Below are positions 26,790 through 41,039 of a stretch of DNA of 64,000 nucleotides, in pieces. The DNA comes from Mycolicibacterium sp. HK-90 (GTDB lineage Bacteria; Actinomycetota; Actinomycetes; Mycobacteriales; Mycobacteriaceae). The stretch's first letter is position 1. Every line of letters starts with the position of its first letter. Location: assembly GCF_030486405.1 (NCBI RefSeq), contig NZ_CP129613.1, positions 6,262,001-6,326,000 on the forward strand, given 5' to 3'. The translations under genes were made by a program, and so were the position numbers. A model generated the notes under the pieces. The model saw nothing but the letters and a program-made list of their open reading frames with translations, was not told the origin of the DNA and did not search any database.

Positions 26790-27585
26790 TGCCCTGGTGC
26801 CGGCCCCGCGCGGGATCCGCCGCGTCCGCGCGATGGCGATGCGCATGGCGGCCTTCGCCCTCGTCGAACTGCAGAAGCTGAGCCACGACCGCACCGAGTT
26901 GTTCACCCGGATGGTCCAGCCGGCGCTGTGGCTGCTGATCTTCGGCCAGACCTTCAGCCGGTTGCACGTCGTCGACACCGGCGGCGTGCCGTACCTGGCG
27001 TTCCTGGCGCCGGGCATCATCGCCCAATCGGCCCTGTTCATCTCGATCTTCTACGGCATCCAGATCATCTGGGACCGCGACGCGGGCATCCTGGCCAAGC
27101 TCATGGTGACGCCCGCGCCGGCCTCGGCGCTGGTGACCGGGAAGGCGTTCGCGGCCGGGGTGCGCTCGGTGGTGCAGGTGCTCGGGGTGGTGCTGCTGGC
27201 CTATCTCATGGGCGTCGCGATGACGGTGAACCCGTTGCGCATCCTGGCCGCCATGGCCGTGGTGGCGCTGGGCGCGGCGTTCTTCGCCTGCCTGTCGATG
27301 ACGCTCGCCGGGTTGGTACGCAAACGGGACCGGCTGATGGGCCTCGGCCAGGCCATCACCATGCCGTTGTTCTTCGCGTCCAACGCCCTCTACCCCGTCG
27401 ACATCATGCCGACCTGGCTGCGCTGGCTGTCCACGATCAATCCACTCAGCTATGAGGTCGATGCCCTGCGCGGGCTTCTGATCGGCACCTCGACCAACTG
27501 GGCCCTCGACATCGGTGTGCTGATCACGGCGGCGGTGCTCGGTGTGGCCGCGGCCTCGCTGCTCTTGCGCCGCCTGGTTCGCTGA
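26779..27585 (+). CDS. ABC-2 type exporter permease (DrrB type)
   Basis: About 268 residues, GTG start overlapping the ATPase end. About six membrane segments and the ABC-2 features FTRMVQPALWLLIFGQTF (N-terminal helix) and MPLFFASNALYPVDIMPTWL (C-terminal signature before the last span). It forms the channel for whatever hydrophobic compound or lipid the operon exports. Confidence 0.88.
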   Translation: MSADALVPAPRGIRRVRAMAMRMAAFALVELQKLSHDRTELFTRMVQPALWLLIFGQTFSRLHVVDTGGVPYLAFLAPGIIAQSALFISIFYGIQIIWDRDAGILAKLMVTPAPASALVTGKAFAAGVRSVVQVLGVVLLAYLMGVAMTVNPLRILAAMAVVALGAAFFACLSMTLAGLVRKRDRLMGLGQAITMPLFFASNALYPVDIMPTWLRWLSTINPLSYEVDALRGLLIGTSTNWALDIGVLITAAVLGVAAASLLLRRLVR

Positions 27586-27642
27586 CGGCCGAGACCACAT
27601 CCGACATAGCTCCCGACCAACCGGGTGGTTTAGTGTGCAGAC

Positions 27643-28800
<1,158 letters not shown>

Positions 28801-28808
28801 GTTGAGCC

Positions 28809-29909
28809 ATGGACTTTCAGTTGACTGACGAGCAGACCCTGCTGGCCGACACCACCCGTGACCTGCTGAGTGGATACGACACCGAGAAGCGCAACAAGGT
28901 GGTGGAAACCGACCCCGGCTTCGACCGGCAGGTCTGGGGACAACTCGCCGAGATCGGCGTTCTGGGTCTGGGCTTCGATGAAGATTCCGGTGGCCAGATC
29001 GAGATCATGGTGGTGCTCAATGAGATCGGGCGCCGGCTGGCACCCGAACCGGTGCTGCACGGCGCTCTGGGCCCCGGCGCGATCATCGCCGAGGTGGGCA
29101 CCGACGCCCAGCGTGCCCTGCTCGACGATGTCGCCGCCGGCGAGAAGATCCTGGCCTTCGCGCACACCGAGCCCGGCGTGCGCGGCGCCGCCGGGGTGAC
29201 CACCACCGCGACCCGCAGCGGCGACGCGTGGACCCTGACCGGCACCAAGAACCCGGTGCTGGCCGGTGACATCGCCGACACGTTGATCGTCAGCGCCGCC
29301 CTCCCGGATGGCGGCACCGGGCTCTTCCTGGTCGACGCCGCACAGGTCACCCGTAAGGGCTACCGCACCTTCGACGGCCAGCGGGGCGCCCAGGTCGACC
29401 TGGACGCCACTCCGGCCGAGCCACTGGGTGAGGGCGGCGATGCCGGCGCCGCGATCACCAACGCCCTGGTGCGGATCTCGGCGGGGCTGTGCGCCGAGGC
29501 CGTCGGCGTGATGGACGAGTCGCTGCGCCTGACCACCGATTACCTCAAGCAGCGCAAGCAGTTCGGGGTCACGCTGAGCAAGTTCCAGACCCTGACCCAG
29601 CGCGCCGCCGACATGTACATGTCGCTGGAGCTGGCCCGCAGCATGGGCAACTACGCAGCCATGTCCATCGCCGACGGTGAACTCGACCCGGTGATCGCGG
29701 CACGGGCCAAGCTGCAGATCGGCCGCTCCGGCCGGCACGTCGCGCAGGAATCCATCCAGCTGCACGGCGGTATCGGCGTCACCGCCGAGTACCCCGTCGG
29801 CCACTACGCCGCCCGGCTGACCGCGATCGAGCACACCCTGGGCTCGTCGGCCGATCAGCTACGGACGCTGGTCGGCCAGCTGGACGGCTACGAGATCGTC
29901 ACTCTCTGA
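28809..29909 (+). CDS. Acyl-CoA dehydrogenase, beta subunit of a FadE pair
   Basis: A 366-residue second subunit beginning MDFQLTDEQTLL. Core acyl-CoA dehydrogenase helices are present (TDYLKQRKQFGVTLSKFQTL, QESIQLHGGIGVTAEYPVG), but the catalytic-Glu region is degenerate, as in the non-catalytic partners of FadE heterotetramers. The stop lies within the C-terminal coding region of the convergent MFS gene; the two overlap by 51 bases. A hairpin at 29924-29960 follows. Confidence 0.87.
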   Translation: MDFQLTDEQTLLADTTRDLLSGYDTEKRNKVVETDPGFDRQVWGQLAEIGVLGLGFDEDSGGQIEIMVVLNEIGRRLAPEPVLHGALGPGAIIAEVGTDAQRALLDDVAAGEKILAFAHTEPGVRGAAGVTTTATRSGDAWTLTGTKNPVLAGDIADTLIVSAALPDGGTGLFLVDAAQVTRKGYRTFDGQRGAQVDLDATPAEPLGEGGDAGAAITNALVRISAGLCAEAVGVMDESLRLTTDYLKQRKQFGVTLSKFQTLTQRAADMYMSLELARSMGNYAAMSIADGELDPVIAARAKLQIGRSGRHVAQESIQLHGGIGVTAEYPVGHYAARLTAIEHTLGSSADQLRTLVGQLDGYEIVTL

Positions 29910-31346
29910 GGCCCGTTGCTCTGAAGGGGCCCCGTCCGGTACCTCCGGTCGGGGCCCTTTCGGTATCGCCAGGGCGATGAGTGCGGCACCGGCCGCCGCG
30001 GCCGCGGCCACCAGCAGGGCGGCGCGGAAGCCGTTCAACGACGGCAGCACGTGCCCGGCGACCGTGACGGTCATCCCGGCCAGCACCGCGGTCATCACCG
30101 CGCTCGACGTCGAGGTACCCAGGGAGCGCGCGAGTGAGTTGATGCTGTTGGCCGACGCAGTTTCCGAAACCGGCACCGCGGCGTTGATCAGTGCGGGCAG
30201 CGCCGCGAAGGCGAACCCGACCCCGAAGCTGACGATCAGGCCGAGCACCATCACGCCCACCGGGCTGCCGAGCAGCACGACACCGGCCAGATAGCCCGCG
30301 GCGATGATCCCGCTGCCGATCACCAGCACGAGTTTCGGCCCGCGCGCGGAGACCACCCGGGCGGCGACCGGTGCGGCCGCCATCATCGCCAGGCCGCCCG
30401 GGGCCATCCACAGCCCGGTGGCGATCATGCTCTGTCCCAGGCCGAATCCCGTTTCGCGGGGCATCTCCAGGAGCTGAGGCCCCACCAGTGACAGCGCGAA
30501 CATGCCGAAGCCCACCGCGATGGACGCCAGGTTGGTCAGCAGCACCGGCCGCTTCAGCGTCGTCCGCATGTCCACGACCGGCGACGGCGCCCGGTACTGC
30601 CACCAGGTGAACACCGCGAAAGTCACCACCGCACCGGCGAACAGACCCAGCGTGGTCGGGCTGTTCCAGCCCCAGGTCGCACCCTTGGAGATCGGCAGCA
30701 ACAGCATCACCAGGCCGAGCCCCAACGTGAGGGCACCGAGCGGGTCGAAACGGTGGTCGGCCGACACCGGTTCGAGGTCGGGCACCAGCAGGACGAACAG
30801 GATGCCGGAGGCCAGGCCGAGCCCGGCGGCGCACCAGAACAGCGCATGCCAGTTGAATTGTTCGGCGATCACCGCCGACAACGGCAGACCCACGGCACCG
30901 CCGACCCCCAGCGATGCACTCATCAGTCCCATCGCCGAGGCGACCCGCTCGGGTGGCAGGGCGGCGCGCAGCACGCTGATGCCCAACGGGATGACGGGTG
31001 CGCCGAATCCCTGCAGCCCGCGCCCGATGACCAGCGGGATCAGCGAGGTGGTCAGGGCGGCGACGACCGAGCCGGCGAACAGCAGCGCGGCGCACAACAC
31101 GAGAATCCACTTGGGGCCGTACATATCTCCGAGCCGGCCCAGCATGGGGGTGGCGACGGCCCCGGTCAGCAGGGTCGCGGTGATCGCCCACGACGCGTTG
31201 GCCGAGCTGGTGCCGAGCAGGGTGGGCAGTTGCGGGATCAACGGGATGATCAGGGTCTGCATGAGCGAGACGCTGATTCCCGCCGCCGCGAGCACAGCGA
31301 TCAGCAGCCCACCGGACGCCGATCGGCGCGTGGGCTGATTAGGCAT
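29859..31346 (-). CDS. MFS transporter, DHA2-type (14-span) exporter
   Basis: A 495-residue major facilitator with about 14 membrane segments and a C-terminal acidic tail. Motif A-like GRLGDMYGPKWIL and motif C-like GVGGAVGLPLSAVIAEQ are typical of drug/H+ antiporters of the DHA2 family (EmrB/QacA type). The tail overlaps the convergent acyl-CoA dehydrogenase gene by 51 bases. The transported compound is unknown. Confidence 0.88.
   Translation of the reverse strand: MPNQPTRRSASGGLLIAVLAAAGISVSLMQTLIIPLIPQLPTLLGTSSANASWAITATLLTGAVATPMLGRLGDMYGPKWILVLCAALLFAGSVVAALTTSLIPLVIGRGLQGFGAPVIPLGISVLRAALPPERVASAMGLMSASLGVGGAVGLPLSAVIAEQFNWHALFWCAAGLGLASGILFVLLVPDLEPVSADHRFDPLGALTLGLGLVMLLLPISKGATWGWNSPTTLGLFAGAVVTFAVFTWWQYRAPSPVVDMRTTLKRPVLLTNLASIAVGFGMFALSLVGPQLLEMPRETGFGLGQSMIATGLWMAPGGLAMMAAAPVAARVVSARGPKLVLVIGSGIIAAGYLAGVVLLGSPVGVMVLGLIVSFGVGFAFAALPALINAAVPVSETASANSINSLARSLGTSTSSAVMTAVLAGMTVTVAGHVLPSLNGFRAALLVAAAAAAGAALIALAIPKGPRPEVPDGAPSEQRASESDDLVAVQLADQRP
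29924..29960 (+). terminator. Hairpin terminator after the FadE pair
   Basis: AAGGGGCCCCG pairs with CGGGGCCCTTT (one G-U wobble) across a 15-base loop, ending in TTT. It begins 15 bases after the acyl-CoA dehydrogenase stop on the + strand and lies inside the end of the MFS coding region, so it may also interfere with opposing transcription. Confidence 0.6.
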
Positions 31347-31406
31347 GCTAATGAAGGTAGAGGATCGGCATCCGCATCCACAATCGAGCCCCGGCCGGCC
31401 CAGACG

Positions 31407-32725
31407 TCAACCGAGCAGACGCGCCACCGACGCCAGTGGGACCGGCAACCACGACGGCCGGTACCGGGCCTCGTAGGCCGCCTCGTACACCGCCTTGTCC
31501 AGCTCATAGGCCGCCAGCAGCTCAGCATGCTCGCGCGGATCGCTCCCCGCCACCGCGGCGTAACCGTCGCAAAAGGCCGTGCTGTTGCGGTCGGCCCACT
31601 CGCGGGCGCGGGCAGACAACTGCCGGGCCCGGTCATCGTCGGTGGCCAGATCGACCAGGCGTGCGTACGCCGCGTATTCGAACGACCTGACCATGCCCGC
31701 GACGTCCCGCAGCGGGGAATCCGGTGCGCGGCGCAACTGCAGCGGCTGGCCCGGTTCGCCTTCGAAGTCGATCAGCAGCCAGTGCTCAGGGGTTCGCAGC
31801 ACCTGGCCCAGGTGCAGGTCACCGTGGACCCGCTGCACCGTCACCTGCTCGTCGGCCAGCTTGCGGTAGCGATCCTCTATCAGGGAAACATGTTGGCGCA
31901 GTTCGGGAACCGCCTCGGCAGCGGTGGCCAGCCGGGCGGACATGAGGTCCGCCGGGAACGGCGCCGGCTCGGTACCGAGCTGCTCGGCCAGGCAGGCGTG
32001 CACCGAGGCGACCGCCTCCCCGAGCCGGTGGGACTCGGCGGCGAAATCACCGCCGACCTCATCGGCGTAGAGATCGCCCTCGGCGAACAGGTCGCGGGTG
32101 CTCGCGGTCGCCATATCCCAGCCCTCGGCCGAGTTCGCGGCGAACTCGGTCACCATTCCGAGTGCGAATGGTTCACCGTCCCAATCGATGTCGACCGATC
32201 CGAGCAGCCTGGCCACGTGCGGGTTGCCGGCCCGGGCCAGCACCCGGTTGAGTTCGATGTCCGGATGGACGCCCGGGGTGATCCGCCGGAACACCTTCAG
32301 CACGGCGGCCTGCCCGAACACCACGCTGGTGTTGCTCTGTTCGGCCGCCGACACCCTGGGCGTGGCATCCAGCGGCAGGACGGCATCGGGTTCCTTGGTG
32401 CATCGCACCGCCCCGACCTCCGCCGAGCGATCGATCATCTCCAGCAGGAACCGCGCCGCATCCTGGTCGTAGAGCGCGTCATAGGCGGTCCGTTCGCCGT
32501 CACTGCCGATCGTGGCCACCGAGCTGTACTCGTCGAGCGGGTCGGCATCCCACTTGACCAGCACCTGATACCGCTCGGTGCTGTCGTCGGCGTAGGCCAC
32601 CTGTAGCAGGTTCAGGTCCACATCCGGGCTGAAGGCGACCACCAGACCCGGTGTGACGGCGGCCAACTCGCGGCCGCGGCCGGCGTACCACCGCTGTTGA
32701 CTCAGCCAATCCCCGAATTCGACGC

Positions 32726-32729
<4 letters not shown>
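31407..32729 (-). CDS. mak: Maltokinase
   Basis: A 440-residue kinase making maltose-1-phosphate from maltose and ATP, the substrate of GlgE for alpha-glucan synthesis. The eukaryotic-kinase-like C-lobe shows [12 protein letters not shown] (catalytic loop) and [11 protein letters not shown] (Mg-binding DFE). ATG 32729 overlaps the treS stop by 4 bases, so TreS, which supplies maltose from trehalose, is translationally coupled. In some actinobacteria the two are fused; here they are separate. Confidence 0.93.
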
Positions 32730-34474
<1,745 letters not shown>

Positions 34475-34689
34475 CAGCCTCCCAACGTACCCACTTCGAC
34501 GGTACTCAACACCTCGTGCGCACCGCGCCGAGCCGAAACGATCCTGCAGCAACGTGATTCGCCGGCGCGCGGGTGTTTGCGGAAAAACTAACGGTTGAAT
34601 AAGAGACGGCGACGGGTTACGTTTTTCCCGCATTTGATCTCCGCGTCGGCGCGAGCCGGCGATCGCACACTTTCGACGAGGGATGGCCT

Positions 34690-35148
34690 GTGGGTGAGTC
34701 CGCACCAAATGACGGTGAAGCACCAGTAATCGTTGGTCTGTCCGATGCCGCGATGCACATGTACATCGCCGCCATCGACGCGCTGCCTCCGGTAGGCGAC
34801 CCTGAGTTCGGTGACCGCGCCGCGGTCGTCCTCAGCGGTCTGCGCAAGCTGCAGACGTCGCTGTCCGAGGCGGCCGGCCGCAGCCGCGTCACCCCGTCGG
34901 TCATCGTCGCGCTCAGCGGCGTGCGCCACCGGTACGACGAGCTGATGACAACGGCTTCCGAGGGCCCCGGCGCCACGCTCGGGCAGCGTCTCTACGTCGC
35001 GCGCGGCCGGGCCAAGCTGTCCACCCAGGAAGCCGCCAACGGCGTCGGCCTGCGCAAGGACCTGATCGAGGCCGTCGAGGCCGAAGAGCCCGCGACCGAG
35101 GCCGAGACCGCTCAGATCAAGGATCTGATCGCCGCGCTCGGCGGCTGA
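34690..35148 (+). CDS. Protein with C-terminal XRE-like helix-turn-helix
   Basis: A 152-residue protein, GTG start. The first ~95 residues are helical ([30 protein letters not shown]), and the C-terminus [20 protein letters not shown] and [18 protein letters not shown] reads as an XRE-type HTH. Such proteins occur widely in mycobacteria, often by treS. It lies divergent from treS, 215 bases away, and upstream of the HugZ-like gene. It could regulate either side; direct evidence is absent. Confidence 0.7.
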   Translation: MGESAPNDGEAPVIVGLSDAAMHMYIAAIDALPPVGDPEFGDRAAVVLSGLRKLQTSLSEAAGRSRVTPSVIVALSGVRHRYDELMTTASEGPGATLGQRLYVARGRAKLSTQEAANGVGLRKDLIEAVEAEEPATEAETAQIKDLIAALGG

Positions 35149-35170
35149 GCCGCCCAGATAGGGTCACTCT

Positions 35171-35971
35171 GTGACCCGCGATCATGGTGACCCCGGCGAT
35201 GCCCCTTCGGTTCCTCCCCCGCTGACGGAGGTAACCGAGGGGGCACGCCCGTCTGCGGCCGAGGAAGCTCGCACCGTTGCGGCGTCGACGAACGCGGGCA
35301 CCCTGGCCACGCTCACCACCGATGGCGATCCGTGGGCCTCCTTCATCACCTACGGGCTCCTGGGCGGGGCCCCGGTGCTGTGTGTGTCGAACATGGCCGA
35401 GCACGGCCGCAACCTCACCGCCGATCCCCGAGCCAGCATCTCGATCGTCGCCCCCGACTCCGGGTCGGATCCGTTGGCCAGCAGCCGCATCACCTTGGCC
35501 GGGGTCGCCGAACGCCCCACCGGCGACGAGCTCGCCGCGGCGCGGCAAGCCCACCTCGACGCCGTCGCCGCAGCCCGCTACTACATCGACTTCAGCGACT
35601 TCTCCCTGTGGGTGCTGCGCGTGCGGCGCGTGCGCTGGGTCGGTGGATACGGCCGGATGGACTCGACCAGCGGCGAGGCCTACGCCGCTGCCGAACCCGA
35701 CCCGGTCTCGCCGCACGCCCGCGGCGCGATCGAACACCTCAACGCCGATCACGCCGATTCGCTGGCCGACATGGCCCGGACCCTCGGTGGCTATCCCGAC
35801 GCCAACGCGGCGGTATGCACCGGCGCCGACCGGTACGGCCTCGATCTGCGGGTCGCGACCGAGCGTGGAAATGCCTACATCCGGGTCGGCTATGCCGCCC
35901 CGATCAGCTCGTACGGTGAGTTGCGCGCGGCCACAGTCGAGTTGGCCCAGCGGGCCCGGGCCCAGGGCTGA
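35171..35971 (+). CDS. HugZ-like split-barrel protein with DUF2470
   Basis: A 266-residue protein with an N-terminal PNPOx-like split barrel (about 25-175: AGTLATLTTDGDPWASFITY, WVGGYGRMDS) and a C-terminal DUF2470 domain (AIEHLNADHADSLADMARTL). HugZ relatives bind heme or split-barrel cofactors, and some degrade heme. No catalytic heme-binding His can be assigned with confidence. GTG start, 22 bases after the HTH gene. Confidence 0.75.
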   Translation: MTRDHGDPGDAPSVPPPLTEVTEGARPSAAEEARTVAASTNAGTLATLTTDGDPWASFITYGLLGGAPVLCVSNMAEHGRNLTADPRASISIVAPDSGSDPLASSRITLAGVAERPTGDELAAARQAHLDAVAAARYYIDFSDFSLWVLRVRRVRWVGGYGRMDSTSGEAYAAAEPDPVSPHARGAIEHLNADHADSLADMARTLGGYPDANAAVCTGADRYGLDLRVATERGNAYIRVGYAAPISSYGELRAATVELAQRARAQG

Positions 35972-36001
35972 CCGGCCGGGCGGTGCAATACGATCGCGGG
36001 T

Positions 36002-36567
36002 ATGCCTGAGCGCCCGGAGACCTGGCAAGCCGCCTTCGACCTGATCCGCACCCGCGGCTACGAACACCGCGAGGAGCCGTTCCGGTTGGCCAGCGGGCAG
36101 TTGAGCCATGACTACATCGACGGCAAGTTCGCCATCGACACCGGCGAACGGATGACCATCGTCAGCCGCGCCGTCGCCGACCTGGCGGCAGCACGCGGTA
36201 TCGAATTCGACGCGGTCGGCGGGCTCACCATGGGAGCCGATCCGCTGGCCCACGGCGTGGCGATGGTGACCGGCAAGGCCTGGTTCTCGGTGCGCAAGGA
36301 GCAGAAGTCGCGCGGCCGCGAGCAGTGGATCGAGGGAACGCGGCTCGAACCCGGCACCCGCGTGCTGCTGGTCGACGACGTCATCAGCACCGGCGGCTCG
36401 ACCGAGATCGCCTATGAGCGGGTCACGTCCGTCGGCGCCGTGGTGACCGGCGTGATCCCGATGGTCGATCGCGGCGACATCGCCACCGGACGGTTCGCCG
36501 AGCGCGGGGTGCCGTTCGCGGCGCTCGTCACCTACCGCGATCTGGGCATCGAACCCGTCAAGGACGT

Positions 36568-36571
<4 letters not shown>
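36002..36571 (+). CDS. Type I phosphoribosyltransferase (orotate PRTase paralogue)
   Basis: A 189-residue enzyme with the PRPP-binding signature VLLVDDVISTGGST (residues about 122-135) and hood region FSVRKEQKSRGREQWIEG containing the Lys/Arg flexible loop of orotate PRTases. It differs from the usual mycobacterial PyrE, so it may use another base. It overlaps the end of the convergent ABC operon by 4 bases. Confidence 0.8.
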
Positions 36572-37619
<1,048 letters not shown>

Positions 37620-37623
<4 letters not shown>

Positions 37624-38402
37624 GCTGGGGTTCCCACCTTTCCGCGGCGGCCACGGGTGACGACCGCCAACGCCGACAACAACGCGAAGCCGAACAGCAG
37701 CGTGGCCAGCGAGGCCGCGACCGAGGTGGGACCGTCGCTCTTGCCGATCGCGACGATCTGAACCTGTAGCGTCTCGAAGCCGCTCAGCGAGGCGATGGTG
37801 TACTCACCGAGCACCACCGCGATGGAGATGAACGCCGCCGACAGGATCCCGGACCAGATGTTCGGCACGATCACCCTGACGATGGTGGACATCCAGCCGG
37901 CCCCCAACGAGCGGGCCGCCTCCGACAGCGTCTGCAGATCGATCGCGGCCAGGGCGGAGTCGATGGCCCGGTAGGCGAACGGCAGTACCAGCACCACGTA
38001 GACGAAGGTCAGGGTCAGCGCCGACTCGCCGAGAAAGAATGTCACCCAGAGGTATACGTTCTTGAGCCCGACGACGATGACGAGCGCGGGGATGGTCAGC
38101 GGAAGCAGACACAGGAACTCGACGAAGCGTCCGGCCCACGCGGCCCGCAGCCGCACCCAGATCATGGTGGGTACCAACAGGATCAGCATCGCGACCACGG
38201 TGAACACCGCGAGCAGCAGCGAGACGACGATGGCCTGATACAGCGCGTCGTCGGCCACCAGGTTTTGCCAGGCGTTCAGCGTGCGACCGCCGGAAATCAG
38301 GTTGCGGGTGGAGAAGTCGGCCATGGCGTACAGCGGGAACAGGAAGAACAGACCGAACATCACCCAGAGCGCGGCCCGGACGACGCGGCTCATCGCAGCC
38401 AC
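37620..38402 (-). CDS. ABC importer permease, subunit 2
   Basis: A 260-residue permease with about six membrane segments and the EAA loop seen as AARSLGAGWMSTIVRVIVPNI. PotC/PhnV-like by pattern. It overlaps the other permease by 13 bases; the two should form the heterodimeric channel. Confidence 0.88.
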
Positions 38403-39250
38403 CTCGCCGTCCGGCGCACCAGCGCGTTGTAGGCGATCATCACCACGGCCACCACCACGATCATCTCCAGCGCCAGCGCATAGGCGAATCCCGACTGGCC
38501 GAGCACCACCTCACTGGTCAGCGCGGTCCGGATCAACAACGGCACGATCGGACTGCCCTGGCTGATCAGCGCCGCCGCGGTGGCGTAGGCGGCAAAAGCA
38601 TTGGCGAACAACAACAACGCCGAGCCCAGGAAAGCCGGGGACAGCAGCGGGACGGCCACCTCCAGCAGGTACTGCCGGCGTGACGCACCGAGACTCACGG
38701 CCGCCTCCCGCCACTGCACGCGCAACCCTTCCAGGGCGGGCAGGAAGACGATCACCATCAGCGGGATCTGGAAGTAGGTGTAGACCAGGATCAGCCCGGG
38801 CAGGCCGTACAGCCAGCCCGACCCGGCCAGATTCCACCCGAGGTGCTGCTGCACCCACAGCGTCAGCACGCCGTTGAGTCCGATCGTCGCCAGAAAGGCG
38901 AAAGCCAGCGCCACGCCACCGAACTGGGCCAGCACACTGCACAGCGCCAGCACGGCGCGGCGCACCATCGACTCGGCCGGGCTGCTGACGATCAACCAGG
39001 CCAGCACCGCACCCAGCACGGCGCCGATGAGTGCGGTGCTCGCCGACAGCACGATGCTCTTGAGCAATGCCGACAGGGCGGTACCGGTGAACAGCGCGGC
39101 GACGCGGTCCAGCGAGAAGGAACCGTCGGCGAAGAACGCCATGACGATCACCGTGGCCGTCGGCACGATCAGGAATACCGTGACGACGGTCAGGAACGGC
39201 AACAGGGGCAGCGCATCCCGAAGCCGCTGGGAAAACACACGATCCGACAT
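38390..39250 (-). CDS. ABC importer permease, subunit 1
   Basis: A 286-residue permease with six-plus membrane segments and the EAA motif region EAAVSLGASRRQYLLEVAVP. The N-terminal segment LPLLPFLTVVTVFLIVPTA is the first span. PotB/PhnU-like. It starts 9 bases after the substrate-binding gene. Confidence 0.88.
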   Translation of the reverse strand: MSDRVFSQRLRDALPLLPFLTVVTVFLIVPTATVIVMAFFADGSFSLDRVAALFTGTALSALLKSIVLSASTALIGAVLGAVLAWLIVSSPAESMVRRAVLALCSVLAQFGGVALAFAFLATIGLNGVLTLWVQQHLGWNLAGSGWLYGLPGLILVYTYFQIPLMVIVFLPALEGLRVQWREAAVSLGASRRQYLLEVAVPLLSPAFLGSALLLFANAFAAYATAAALISQGSPIVPLLIRTALTSEVVLGQSGFAYALALEMIVVVAVVMIAYNALVRRTARWLR

Positions 39251-39259
39251 CGAACGGCT

Positions 39260-40396
39260 CTAGCCGACGGCTTTCGCCCAGTTGTCCGCCAGATACTTGG
39301 TGGCCGCCTCGGTCTGTTGCGGGGTGGGCACGGTGACCGGGCCGTGGACGATCGGCATGGACTGCGCGACCTCCTTGTCGAGCTTGCCCGCGGCCACCAT
39401 GTTGTCGGCGCGCACCGGGCGAACTCCGCCGGCCCCGTACAGGTTCTGCCCTTCGTCGCTGAACAGGAACTCCTGCCACAGCCGGGCCGCCGCCGGATGC
39501 GGAGCGTCCTTGTTGATCGCCTGGTAGTAATACCCCGCGACCGCGGAGTCCTGCGGCACCATCACCTGCCAGGTCGGAAGCTTCTTGGTTTCCGAGGCAT
39601 TCGTGTAGTTCCAGTCGATGACCACCGGGGTCTGACCGGACTCGATGGTCGCCGGGGTCGGGTCGACGGGAAGGAAGTTACCCGCCTCCTTGAGCTTGGC
39701 GAAGAATTCCACGCCGGGCGCGATGTCGTCGGCGGATCCGCCCTGCGACAGCGCGACCATCAGCACTCCGGAGAACGCCGCACCGGCCTGGGTGGGATCG
39801 CCGTTGAGCGCGACCTTGCCCTGGTATTCGGGCTTCAGCAGGTCGTCGATGCTGGTGACAGGCGGCACCTTGGCCGAGTCGAAGCCGATGGACATGTACC
39901 CGCCGTAGTCGTTGACCCAGGCGCCGTCCGGATCCTGGAACGCCGACGGGATGTCGGTCCACGTCGCGACCTTGTACGGCGCGAACATCGCGGTGTTCGC
40001 CAGGGCCACCGACTGTCCCAGATCGAACACATCGGGCGCGCTGCTCTTGCCCTTCTGCTGGTTGGCGGCGTTGATCTCTTCCTGGCTGGACGCGTCGGGC
40101 TGTGCCGAGTTGACCTTGATCCCGTACTTGTCCGAGAAGGCCTTGATGATCGCACCGTAGTTCGCCCAATCCGGCGGCAGGGCAATCACATTGAGCTCAC
40201 CTTCGGCCTTGGCCGCCTCGATCAGCTTGTCCATGCCGCCGAAGTCGGCTGCCGACTTGGCCTCCGCGATCTTCACCCCGGTGTCGGTGTCGCCACCGGA
40301 CGCGTCCTTCTGGGGCGGTGCGCACGCCGCGAGCCCCACGGTGACGAGAGCCGATGCGGCCAGAGCGGATACCTTCGCGATCCGGGATGAAGTCAT
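39260..40396 (-). CDS. ABC importer solute-binding lipoprotein
   Basis: About 378 residues from ATG 40396 (GGAGGG seven bases upstream). Signal peptide with lipobox LAAC near residue 25, then a type II solute-binding fold (KAEGELNVIALPPDWANYG, VFDLGQSVALAN, NGDPTQAGAAFSGV, DWNYTNASE). It resembles binding proteins for polyamines, iron(III) or phosphonates; the ligand cannot be read. It is first in a four-gene import operon running leftwards. Confidence 0.85.
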   Translation of the reverse strand: MTSSRIAKVSALAASALVTVGLAACAPPQKDASGGDTDTGVKIAEAKSAADFGGMDKLIEAAKAEGELNVIALPPDWANYGAIIKAFSDKYGIKVNSAQPDASSQEEINAANQQKGKSSAPDVFDLGQSVALANTAMFAPYKVATWTDIPSAFQDPDGAWVNDYGGYMSIGFDSAKVPPVTSIDDLLKPEYQGKVALNGDPTQAGAAFSGVLMVALSQGGSADDIAPGVEFFAKLKEAGNFLPVDPTPATIESGQTPVVIDWNYTNASETKKLPTWQVMVPQDSAVAGYYYQAINKDAPHPAAARLWQEFLFSDEGQNLYGAGGVRPVRADNMVAAGKLDKEVAQSMPIVHGPVTVPTPQQTEAATKYLADNWAKAVG

Positions 40397-40564
40397 TGCC
40401 AAACCCTCCGATGGTCAGGAATCGCCGCGATGGCGCGGCGGTTGCGCGAATCCGTCGCCGGCCTGTCGCAGGAGTGAACGAGTCCGCGGACTACACGCAC
40501 CGGCACCCTACCGTGACCTCACCGAACGGGGGCCGCATTGCCCGGGCCGGGGCGTTAGCATCGC

Positions 40565-40999
40565 GTGGTGTCTGTTCCCGGACCGGGCAGCTACTTCGAT
40601 CTCGACGGCTGGTCCTTCAAACCGGCCGCCGTGCCGTGGTACCGCACCCGCCGCGCCATGTTCGCGCTGATGGCCGTCGCCGTCGCGGCCTGCGCCATCG
40701 TGGTGTCGGGTGTTCTTTTGCTGCTTGGGAATTCGCCCGTGCCCGACAGCCCCGAGCCGACCACGGCCACGCCGTCGCCCTCGACCGGCAGGCCCGCCCC
40801 GGCGCCGTCGCTGCGGGTGGGCGTACCACCGGCTCCCCCACCGCCGCCTGCCCCACCGGAGGAAACCCCGCAGGCACCGGTGTACCGGCCCACGCAGCGG
40901 CCGACCGAGACCAAGAAGCCCGAGATCGGCGTCACCCGTACCCCCGTCACGCGTTCGCCCATCAGCGTGGCCCCGCAACCGCGGCATCCACGCAACTGA
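40565..40999 (+). CDS. Proline-rich single-pass membrane protein
   Basis: A 144-residue protein with GTG start. Cytoplasmic segment of about 28 residues ([20 protein letters not shown]), one membrane span (about 31-54), and an outside tail rich in Pro, Thr, Ser and Arg ([14 protein letters not shown]). No domain. Pro/Thr-rich mycobacterial tails are often glycosylated or wall-associated; this is inference. Confidence 0.6.
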   Translation: MVSVPGPGSYFDLDGWSFKPAAVPWYRTRRAMFALMAVAVAACAIVVSGVLLLLGNSPVPDSPEPTTATPSPSTGRPAPAPSLRVGVPPAPPPPPAPPEETPQAPVYRPTQRPTETKKPEIGVTRTPVTRSPISVAPQPRHPRN

Positions 41000-41039
41000 G
41001 CCTGCCCCGCGCCGCCGCCGGTGCGCCTACCCTGGATCC

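Noticed and set aside
27601..27642. Imperfect dyad ACCAACC/GGGTGGT upstream of the acyl-CoA dehydrogenase pair
   Set aside because: One mismatch in a short arm, and GC-rich DNA gives many such pairs. Not strong enough to list as an operator.
34585..34626. SigF-like GGTTG-N16-GGGTT upstream of the HTH gene
   Set aside because: The -10 part lacks the usual GGGTA and many weak matches occur by chance. Left unlisted.
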